Virus record (IMG/VR): IMGVR_UViG_3300032323_000922
Coordinates: 1 to 26,969 of that record
From: a virus
Direction: 5' to 3' (one strand)
Length of the DNA stretch: 26,969 nt
Shown: positions 14,526 to 21,900 of the stretch, one piece after another
Position numbering within the stretch: position 1 is the stretch's first letter
Layout: the number at the start of each line of letters is the position of its first letter
Position numbers and translations under genes: made by a program
The notes under the pieces: generated by a model
The model's database searches: none
What the model was told of the DNA's origin: nothing
Seen by the model: only the letters and a program-made list of their open reading frames with translations

Positions 14526-15841
14526 TGTCATATACCCTAATCGACAGAGTAGTCCTAAGCTCAGACGCATCTACCATTCAGTTTAACACTATTCCTCAAA
14601 ACTATACTGATTTAGTTATGGTTAGTAGCGTCAGAAGTACTACTTCGGCAGCATTTACTGATTTGTTTTTAAGAATTAATGGAGATGCTGGAAACAACTA
14701 CTCTACTAGAAGATTTTTTGGAAGTGGTATTTCGGCTAGCACAGATACCCAATTTTCAACTGATGTAATGAGAGTTGGACTTATTAATGCATCAACCTCT
14801 ACGGCCTCAACCTTTAGTAATGGTTCAGTTGTTATTACAAACTATAATAGCTCAACAACAAAATTTTTAAACTCTTCTAGCGTTATGGCAAATAACTCAA
14901 GCACATCCTATCAGCTGCTTAGCGGTAGCCTTTGGAATAGCACTCAACCTGTTTTGAGCCTAACCCTTTTAACATTTGGTAATTTTCTTTCTGGATCATC
15001 TGTATCTCTTTATGGTATTAATCGTAGATCTACAATTGCAAGAAACCCACAGGGTATTGGTGGAAGTATAAATCAAGCTAATGGATATTGGTATCACACA
15101 TTTACAAGCTCTGGATCTTTTGTTCCATTTGGTGATATGCAAGTAGAGTATGTAGTAATTGGTGGAGGTGGGTCTTCTCCTAATCAAAATACTGGTGCTG
15201 GCGGAGCGGGTGGCTATCGATCATCAGTTATCGGAGAAATGTCTGGAGGTGGATCAGCTAGCGAGCCACTGGTTTTTGTTTCTGCATACACAAACTACCC
15301 TATCACTATTGGTGCAGGTGGAACGGGCGGTGCCAACGGTAATAGTTCTACGTTTTCAAGCATAACATCTCTTGGTGGCGGTGCTGGAGGCACAAACTTT
15401 GGTGCTGGTGCATCAGGAGGCAGTGGTGGCGGCGGTGGCTATGATACTCGTTTAGGCGGTGCAGGAACCACTAGTCAGGGTTTTGCTGGAGGTAGCTCAA
15501 GGTCATCTTCTTCACCATTTGGAACTGGTGGAGGTGGTGGAGCTGGTAGCGTAGGTGGTAACAAGTCATCTTCGGGTGCTGGAGGAGACGGTGGTCGTGG
15601 AGTATTTTCTTCTATAACTGGAACACTTTTAGAACGAGCTGGAGGAGGATCTGGGTCTTCAGAAGGTGGAACTCAAGCTATTGCAACTGGTGGTGGAGGA
15701 AATGGTAGTAGGGTAAATTTATCAGCTGCAACCGCAGGGGCAGCAAACACTGGTGGAGGCGGTGGCGGTGCCGCAGGTGGGACAAACAGTCCAGGAGCTG
15801 CTGGCGGCTCAGGTGTTGTAATTATTAGGTATAGGGCCTAG
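14525..15841 (+). CDS. Family B tip domain fused to a glycine-rich domain, third member of triplet 2 (438 aa)
   Basis: Residues 1-165 are a family B domain (NTIPQNYTDLVMVSSVRST, RINGDAGNNYSTRRFFGSG, WNSTQPVLSL, SGSSVSLYGI). A 25-residue linker follows. Residues about 189-438 are a family C domain: YWYHTFTSSGSFVPFGDMQV, EYVVIGGGGS, long glycine runs, then GSGVVIIRYRA. The same B-plus-C fusion is found in the third gene of triplet 3 at 17019. In triplet 1 the third gene has only the B part. A receptor-binding tip in which the B domain provides attachment and the glycine-rich domain the contact surface is a reasonable reading, by analogy with polyglycine adhesins. Start at the TAATG overlap. Confidence 0.66.
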   Translation: MSYTLIDRVVLSSDASTIQFNTIPQNYTDLVMVSSVRSTTSAAFTDLFLRINGDAGNNYSTRRFFGSGISASTDTQFSTDVMRVGLINASTSTASTFSNGSVVITNYNSSTTKFLNSSSVMANNSSTSYQLLSGSLWNSTQPVLSLTLLTFGNFLSGSSVSLYGINRRSTIARNPQGIGGSINQANGYWYHTFTSSGSFVPFGDMQVEYVVIGGGGSSPNQNTGAGGAGGYRSSVIGEMSGGGSASEPLVFVSAYTNYPITIGAGGTGGANGNSSTFSSITSLGGGAGGTNFGAGASGGSGGGGGYDTRLGGAGTTSQGFAGGSSRSSSSPFGTGGGGGAGSVGGNKSSSGAGGDGGRGVFSSITGTLLERAGGGSGSSEGGTQAIATGGGGNGSRVNLSAATAGAANTGGGGGGAAGGTNSPGAAGGSGVVIIRYRA

Positions 15842-15845
15842 CATA

Positions 15846-15854
15846 TGATATTAT
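15846..15854 (+). promoter_or_regulatory. Probable extended -10 promoter (weaker match)
   Basis: TGATATTAT (-10 box 15849-15854) has one mismatch to TATAAT but sits in the same TATGATAT context as the others, just after the stop at 15841. An A/G-rich stretch, AAAGAAAAGAACGG, is the only possible ribosome binding region before the ATG at 15880. It would start transcription of triplet 3. Confidence 0.5.
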
Positions 15855-15879
15855 TGTATAAAGAAAAGAACGGTATTTA

Positions 15880-16488
15880 ATGATTAAGTCACTTACAAGC
15901 TCTACCGTATCAAACTCACAAGACTATCGTTCAATGCTTGCAGGATCAGTTCCAAGCAGTGAGTACTTAATTGATACTAGAATTCTAGATACCGCAGTGC
16001 CATCTATTACCTTTGATAATCTTTCACAATTCGCTGGTATTTATAAACATTTAAGATTTGTAATTAGTACAAGAACATCCAGTGCTCATATACTAAGCTT
16101 TCCTAATATAAGATTTAACGGAGATTCTGGAACAAACTACAGTTGGCACGTAATGACTGGCACTAATGGGGGAGGCGTTAGTGGGGGACCAGCTTCTAAT
16201 GAAACGTCTATACTATTTCACATAGCAAATGCAGCATCGTCTACATCATCTAATGCTTATGCCCCAGCCATAATGGACATTCTTGACTTTTCACTAACCT
16301 CAAAAAATAAAACAATTAGATCTTTTAGTGGAGTTGTTGCGGATGGAACTTTTAATACTCAAATTAGGCTTTTTAGCGGACATTGGAGAAATACTGCTGC
16401 GATTAATTCAGTAACCTTTTTTGAAAAAACATATTCTGGTAACTGGCTAGCTGGCTCTAGGTTTAGCCTTTATGGGGTGACAGCTTAA
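15880..16488 (+). CDS. Family B tip protein, first member of triplet 3 (202 aa)
   Basis: The N-terminal extension ends RSMLAGSVPSSEYLI. The B domain then reads ITFDNLSQFAGIYKHLRFVI near 47-66, IRFNGDSGTNYSWHVMTGTN near 82-101, AIMDILDFSLTSKNKTIRSF near 128-147, SGHWRNTAAINSVTF near 165-179, and the close LAGSRFSLYGVTA. The protein pairs with 13474 in all these segments. Unlike triplets 1 and 2, no family A gene precedes it; the triplet has its own promoter instead. Its stop TAA is followed directly by the next ATG (TAAATG). Function as for the other B proteins: a likely receptor-binding or tip subunit, by position and domain type only. Confidence 0.62.
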   Translation: MIKSLTSSTVSNSQDYRSMLAGSVPSSEYLIDTRILDTAVPSITFDNLSQFAGIYKHLRFVISTRTSSAHILSFPNIRFNGDSGTNYSWHVMTGTNGGGVSGGPASNETSILFHIANAASSTSSNAYAPAIMDILDFSLTSKNKTIRSFSGVVADGTFNTQIRLFSGHWRNTAAINSVTFFEKTYSGNWLAGSRFSLYGVTA

Positions 16489-17019
16489 ATGGCACTTCAG
16501 TCAATTACAAGTCTTGCAAACATTACCTTACAATCAAGCAGCCTTTCTGTAATTTTTTCTGGAATCCCTCAAACCTATAGAGATCTTATTTTAGTATCGT
16601 CTGTAAGATCTACACGAAATGACACTGCTGACTATATATCGGTTAGACTTAATGGTGATTCTGGAAATAATTATTTTAATTTAGCTGCTTGGGCAGATAA
16701 CAACAACACTGTAGTTTCAAACTCATCTAGCACAGCAACTGATAATGGTTATGGGCCCAACGTTTTAGGGTCTACAGCAACTGCTAATTCTTATAGTGTT
16801 AATACTTTCAACTTTATAGACTATTCAGCAACAGATAAACACAAAGTATACATCCTTAGATCAGCAGCTCCAGGAATAGGTGGGGCTCAGGTTGAAATGG
16901 CAGTTACTAGATGGGCAAGCCTATCTGGTCTTAATTCTATTACTCTGTCTTTGCCTTATACTGGCCCTAGCCAGTTTATGGCTGGATCAACCTTTAGTTT
17001 GTATGGAAGGATATCTTAA
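16489..17019 (+). CDS. Family B tip protein, second member of triplet 3 (176 aa)
   Basis: A typical B domain without extension: SVIFSGIPQTYRDLILVSSV near 19-38, then RSTRND; VRLNGDSGNNYFNLAAW near 46-62; NFIDYSATDKHKVYIL near 103-118; RWASLSGLNSITLSL; and the end MAGSTFSLYGRIS. A GGGGTGA within the last codons of the previous gene is the only candidate ribosome binding site, so translational coupling is probable. It resembles 14046, its counterpart in triplet 2, in both motifs and length (D-Y-S-x-x-D-K-H-K is found only in these two). This again supports triplet-level duplication. Confidence 0.63.
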   Translation: MALQSITSLANITLQSSSLSVIFSGIPQTYRDLILVSSVRSTRNDTADYISVRLNGDSGNNYFNLAAWADNNNTVVSNSSSTATDNGYGPNVLGSTATANSYSVNTFNFIDYSATDKHKVYILRSAAPGIGGAQVEMAVTRWASLSGLNSITLSLPYTGPSQFMAGSTFSLYGRIS

Positions 17020-18386
17020 TGTTAAAATATCACATACAAACAGTCGAAATAAGTTCAACACAAAACAATATTCTATTAACTGGAATTCCACAAACTTACA
17101 ATGATTTAGTTGTTGTTGTATCTGGCAGAACTACAAGAACAGGAAATAACGTATCAACTCCCACATTAAATATAAATTCAGATCCTGCTAACCATTCTAG
17201 TCGTATTCTGTATACAGATCCGTCAACTGGTAGTTTTGCAATAAGCAACCTAAGTTATATTCACGGAAGCTATATACCTACCGCCAGTGCCACAGCAAAT
17301 ACATTTGGAAGCACAAGCTTTCACATTCCCAACTATACATTAAGCACAACCAAGACTGTGTCTGTTGATGGAGTTGCTGAAAATAATGGACAATCTGTAA
17401 CAGCTATTGTTTCAGGTTTATGGACTGGAACATCACCAGTTACATCTGTTACTGTTGGAGTTGTTCCTGGAGAAGGCGACTTTGTTGCAGGATCAACTAT
17501 TTCTATTTATGGTATTAGGCGTGGCTCAGATGGGGTAACTAGCAGATCCCCAGCAGCACAAGGTGGAGCCATAACTACTTCTGGTGGATATACAATTCAC
17601 ACCTTTACTAGTTCAGGAACATTTTTTGCTCAAAGATCACTTGAGGCTGAATATTTGGTGGTTGCTGGTGGAGGAGGTGGAGGCCGTGGTAGAGCAGGAG
17701 GAGGCGGAGCTGGAGGATACCTAGCTGGACAATTTTCTGCAGTAGCATCTCAAGGATATCAGGTAGTGGTTGGGGCTGGAGGACCTGGTGCAGTTAACAA
17801 TCAGTTTAGGGCAGACTCTGGACAAGATTCTTTAATTTCTGGATTGACAGCAACAAATTCTATTTTTTCAGTTACCTCAATAGGAGGCGGCGGTGGTGGA
17901 TCTAACGGAGGAGTTAGCGATGCATCTTTTGGTGGTGGGCCTGGTGGCTCTGGTGGTGGCAGTGCTATATGGACAACGACTGTTGGTCTTGGAACAGCTG
18001 GACAGGGTAATAATGGTGGTGGAGGTACAGCAGCTTGGCCTACCTTTCCAGTAACTACTGGTGGCGGAGGAGCAGGTGCTGCAGGACAAGCAAGATTTAA
18101 TACAACAAAGCATACTGATGGAGGTGTTGGACTTTCTTCATCAATAACTGGATCTGCAGTTTTTAGAGCTGGCGGTGGCGGTGGCGGTGGCGACACTGGA
18201 ACAACTCGTGGAGAAGGTGGCAATGGTGGCGGTGCTCCAGGAGGAATTTCTGCTATAGGTGGAAATGGTACGGCAGCAACTGGCGGTGGCGGCGGTGGCG
18301 GCGGTAGAAATGCTGGCACTGGTGAAGAGTTTAATGGTGGCAACGGAGGATCTGGCGTTGTAATTATCAGATATTTAACGCCATAG
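17019..18386 (+). CDS. Family B tip domain fused to a glycine-rich domain, third member of triplet 3 (455 aa)
   Basis: Residues 1-166 form a B domain (NNILLTGIPQTYNDLVVVVS, SGLWTGTSPVTSV, VAGSTISIYGI). Residues about 190-455 are a family C domain starting GYTIHTFTSSGTF (190-202) and EYLVVAGGGG (211-220) and ending GGSGVVIIRYLTP. The glycine region is the longest in the window and holds several in-frame GGN codon runs (18171-18191, 18282-18305). AAGGA eight to twelve bases before the ATG, plus the TAATG overlap, supports the start. It is the partner of 14525. A receptor-contact role for the glycine domain is inferred from known polyglycine phage adhesins. Confidence 0.66.
   Translation: MLKYHIQTVEISSTQNNILLTGIPQTYNDLVVVVSGRTTRTGNNVSTPTLNINSDPANHSSRILYTDPSTGSFAISNLSYIHGSYIPTASATANTFGSTSFHIPNYTLSTTKTVSVDGVAENNGQSVTAIVSGLWTGTSPVTSVTVGVVPGEGDFVAGSTISIYGIRRGSDGVTSRSPAAQGGAITTSGGYTIHTFTSSGTFFAQRSLEAEYLVVAGGGGGGRGRAGGGGAGGYLAGQFSAVASQGYQVVVGAGGPGAVNNQFRADSGQDSLISGLTATNSIFSVTSIGGGGGGSNGGVSDASFGGGPGGSGGGSAIWTTTVGLGTAGQGNNGGGGTAAWPTFPVTTGGGGAGAAGQARFNTTKHTDGGVGLSSSITGSAVFRAGGGGGGGDTGTTRGEGGNGGGAPGGISAIGGNGTAATGGGGGGGGRNAGTGEEFNGGNGGSGVVIIRYLTP
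18171..18305 (+). repeat. GGN codon-repeat tracts in a glycine-rich domain
   Basis: Runs of GGC/GGT codons at 18171-18191 and 18282-18305 encode six to eight consecutive glycines each. As the unit is three bases, gain or loss by slippage would keep the reading frame and change only glycine number. Similar shorter runs are present in the other three glycine-rich genes (around 9151-9200, 12250-12302, 15748-15780). Confidence 0.6.
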
Positions 18387-18403
18387 ACTTTATAAACACA
18401 GTA

Positions 18404-18412
18404 TGTTATAAT
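18404..18412 (+). promoter_or_regulatory. Extended -10 promoter with leader
   Basis: TGTTATAAT (-10 box 18407-18412), overlapped by a second TATAAT at 18412-18417. An AGGAGG ribosome binding site (18423-18428) and the ATG at 18433 follow. It serves the two small helical proteins. Confidence 0.62.
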
Positions 18413-18432
18413 ATAATAGACAAGGAGGAAAG

Positions 18433-18666
18433 ATGTCAGAAGAACTAATGAAGCTAGTTGTTGACCTAGCTACTGGAGAACAAAAGTACATACCGCTTTC
18501 AGCTGAAGAGATTGCTGAGCGTGAGCAGATGTTTGAGCAGGCAGAAGCTGATCGCCTAGCTCGTGAAGAGCAAGAGGCAGCAAACGAAGAAGCAAAGGCA
18601 AGTGCAATTGCTAAGCTATCAGGCCTAGGACTTACAGAAGAAGAAATTACAGCACTCGTAAAATAA
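18433..18666 (+). CDS. Small helical fibre-region protein (77 aa)
   Basis: Begins MSEELMKLVVDLATGEQKYI. It continues as a highly charged predicted helix from about residue 24 (SAEEIAEREQMFEQAEADRL) to about 57 and ends with LSGLGLTEEEITALVK. The plan of a short beta hairpin, a Glu/Ala-rich helix and A-K-L-x-x-L-G-L-T-x-E-E-I is common in small proteins next to phage fibre genes, where an assembly or chaperone role has been proposed. AGGAGG five bases before the ATG gives a strong start. No membrane segment or cysteine. Confidence 0.68.
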   Translation: MSEELMKLVVDLATGEQKYIPLSAEEIAEREQMFEQAEADRLAREEQEAANEEAKASAIAKLSGLGLTEEEITALVK

Positions 18667-18680
18667 TAACAGGAGACTAT

Positions 18681-18917
18681 ATGTCAATAGATTTTGCATC
18701 ATTGCTATCACCAGAACAAAAGCGTAATTTACTAGAGAATCGTATTCAACAATTTGCGTCAGAAGCTTATCAGTATACCCTAAACCTAAAGACCGCAGAA
18801 GAAGTGGGAACAGAAGATCAGGTAGATGGAATTAAGAAGTCAATCGCAGTTCTTGAATCAGCTATCAAGGTTCATCAGGAAGAGCTAAAAGCCCTTCCAG
18901 CACCATCAGCTGAATAA
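18681..18917 (+). CDS. Small coiled-coil-like protein (78 aa)
   Basis: Almost entirely predicted helix: SIDFASLLSPEQKRNLLENR, IQQFASEAYQYTLNLKTAEE, then IKKSIAVLESAIKVHQEELK, with a Pro/Ala tail. The hydrophobic spacing in both long helices fits a two-helix coiled coil. A CAGGAG lies seven bases before the ATG, and the gene follows the previous one by 14 bases. An intrinsic terminator follows 14 bases after the stop, so it is the last gene of this unit. It is not a family I can name. A tail or fibre assembly factor is possible from the context. Confidence 0.65.
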   Translation: MSIDFASLLSPEQKRNLLENRIQQFASEAYQYTLNLKTAEEVGTEDQVDGIKKSIAVLESAIKVHQEELKALPAPSAE

Positions 18918-18931
18918 GAGTATTAAAGATT

Positions 18932-18960
18932 TACCCTGTCATTAATTGGCAGGGTATTTC
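18932..18960 (+). terminator. Intrinsic terminator
   Basis: A stem of ten pairs (one G-T) starts TACCCTGTCA and ends TTGGCAGGGTA. The loop is five bases, and TTTC plus further T-rich sequence follows. It stands between the coiled-coil gene and the next promoter. It is the only clear intrinsic terminator I found in the window. Confidence 0.8.
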
Positions 18961-18968
18961 TATTAGTA

Positions 18969-18977
18969 TGATAAAAT
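18969..18977 (+). promoter_or_regulatory. Extended -10 promoter just after the terminator
   Basis: TGATAAAAT (-10 box 18972-18977) is preceded by TA as in the TATGATA context of other sites. It is followed by a TTAGGAG ribosome binding site and the ATG at 18993. The mRNA leader would be about nine bases, so the ribosome binding site is near the 5' end. Confidence 0.6.
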
Positions 18978-18992
18978 AGGGTTAGGAGAATA

Positions 18993-21900
18993 ATGGCCAC
19001 CAACACTACCCTATCCAACCTATATGTTGAGAAAGCTAATTCTGAGCACCCACTAGCTCTTTGGATGCTTAATGAGCAGGTAGACTATGTTTCTCAGATT
19101 ACGGAAGATGACAGACAGTTCCAGCTATTTGCTACCTGGCAACTGACTAATGCAGAAGCTACACTTGAAACTCCTGGATCTACTAACTCACCATTTCCTG
19201 ATTCTGCAACATCTAGAATTATTGGTGCAATCCCACCTACTGCAACCCAAGACATTGTTGCTAAAAGTGTATTTAATCTATCAGCAAACCTAGACGCATC
19301 TCTTTATAATTTTAATGTTGGGTTTTATGTTTACTTTGACACTGCCTTAGCAAACTCTGTATCTTTAGGATACTCGTATATCAATGATGATCTGGAAGAA
19401 ATAGAAGTACTTGATACCGTATTGGTTAGAAGAAGCGATAGAAACAAGTGGAGATTTTTTTCCAACACTTTTGACCTACCGCCAGCAGATGCAGAAGATG
19501 TAAAGCTTGTTATTAAGATCAACGTTTCTGAGGGTGGCGTAGCAGGAGATTACGATGTTTTGATTAACGGCCTGTCTGTTGGTCAGTGGTCGGAGGACTT
19601 TAATAAACAATCTTATGGCGTTACACCAGAACAGATTCCATCAGACATTAACTTGCCATCTGTCTTTAAAGCACTTCCAGCCTTTCCATACGGAGCTTCT
19701 GGGCAACAGGGTTATTACCTGTCTCAAGGATACACGCTATCCTGTAAAAACTTTGGTGTGCCACTTGTTTTTGGATCATCAAACGTTACTAAGATATCAC
19801 CAAACGTTTATAACAATGTGACCTACCCCTCACTAATTTTTCCAGGGTACGGGTTCTTAAACGAACGTGGTAGACATAACGATTACACAATTGAGATGTG
19901 GCTTAGGATAAACTCAGCCTCTGGAGTACCACGTAAAATATTTGGACCAATTGCAAGCACTGATGGCTTGTATGCAGATGGTGCATTCTTAACCTTTAAA
20001 CTTGGTGATCAGGTAGGCTCTCACTTTGTTGGTGAATGGTTTAGACCAATGGTAATCCATATTAGAGTTTTGACAAATTCTTTAATTATGGTTCTTAATG
20101 GAGAAGAGGTTATTAGCTTAGACTTTGACCAAAACACAATCCCTCTTGCAGCAGAAACTGTGAACAATAAGAGTCAAGACTGGCTAGGATTCTATGCCTA
20201 CGAAGATGTTGACCCTATAGACATTGATAACTTTTCAATCTATTCCTATGGTATGCCTACTGAGGTAACTAAGCGTCGTTGGGTATGGGGGCAAGCTGTA
20301 TCTTCACCAGAACAAACAAACTCATCAATTAACTCTGTTACTGCCTTTAACGACTATGCTTTTGCTAACTATGCAGCCAACTACAACTACCCTGACTTTG
20401 CTAACTGGAAGCAGGCATTCTTTAGCAACGTAGAGACTGGATCAAAAGTTCTGAGCTTGCCAGAATATCAACTACCAGCATTTTCAATAGGCTCAAATAC
20501 TACAAAAGATTTATATGATGAAACTCAGGCTATTACTCCAAACTTAGGAGATCTGGACGATGTCGCAAGTAGAAAATATCTGACACTAAGGCCAAACGAA
20601 GAGTGGGATTCAGACTCAGACTTTATTTATTTTGAAAAGCTTGCAATCCTTAACGATTCAGTTGAAACAGTTTATGGTGTATTTAAAACTGACGGTACAG
20701 AAGACAGTGTTCCACTATTTAAAATTACTAATAAGTTTAGCAAAGATTTCCTGCTTGTATCATTAGACGAAACCACAGTAACTTATTCAATAAACCTGTC
20801 TGGAGTAAATACAACAATAGCAACAAAAACTATCCAAGCAGGAAAGAAGTTTGCTGCAGGATTTAATATTGAAAAACTCACATCTTCTCAAAACATAGAT
20901 ATTGACAGATTCTTTGCAGACAAGTCAACTCTTGATGTATTCCTAGCAGGAGATGGCCTAAAGAAGTTTTCTGGTCAGGTATATAAGTTTGGGTTTGACG
21001 CAGCATACAATAACAGAAAAACATTATCGCTATATGACGAGGATGGTGTTGTATATCCATCTATTGTTGCTAACATAGAAGATGTGACTACAGAAGATGG
21101 TGTAATCACCTACACCACCACCCAGCCACACGGATATTCTGTAGGAGATATTGTTAGCATATCTGAGATTCTTTCAGATGACGAAAATGTTTTTAACTTG
21201 TCTGAGCAAAGAGTCGTCAGCACCACAAGTGACAGCTTTACAGTTGTCAACGCTGCTACTGGAGAATACACTTCTGGTGGAAAGGTTACAGATAACGCTA
21301 ACAGGTTGTTCTACCATACTGCCAACTACACACTAACAGCAATTGACAAGTATGGCTTGTTCTTTGCTGACATCGCTGTTGCAGGGTATTGGGAAGACTA
21401 TATGCCACTATCCTATTTTAGTAAGGCTATTGTAGACTACGATGGAAATAAAAACTACGAGCTAGACTCTATTCAGTTTAACCAAGAATTCCCAGAGCCA
21501 CCTGCAAATCAATCTGAAGAAGTAATATCGACTTGGACATATGCAGATTTACAGATTGAATATTCAAATCCAGTAATCTTAACATATGAAGATCTGAACA
21601 ACGCCTTCTATACTGGCTGGGAAGACTATGAAGATATGTCAAATAATACTATCAGAACAAACTTTTACAGTACTGATGAAAGCGTTCTTAGAAGCTATAT
21701 ATCATTCCAAAGAATAGTTGATGGAGCAAACAGAAACCTCATAGAGTTTGATAACTTCTACAGGCCGCTAACCTCTGGAGTTTTGGATCCAGCAAACATT
21801 GATTTAGATTGGCAAGACACAGCATATGAAGTTACAACTGGAACAGTTGTTTACCCACCAACAAGAACACAAAATGGAGCTCCTGTAGGATTTGACGACT

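Noticed and set aside
17801-18343. Long proline-rich minus-strand frame
   Set aside because: Same antisense effect over the glycine-rich part of the gene at 17019.
199-18386. Diversity-generating retroelement variable regions in fibre genes
   Set aside because: No reverse transcriptase gene or template-like near-identical repeat is visible in the window; the repeated domains are diverged along their whole length.
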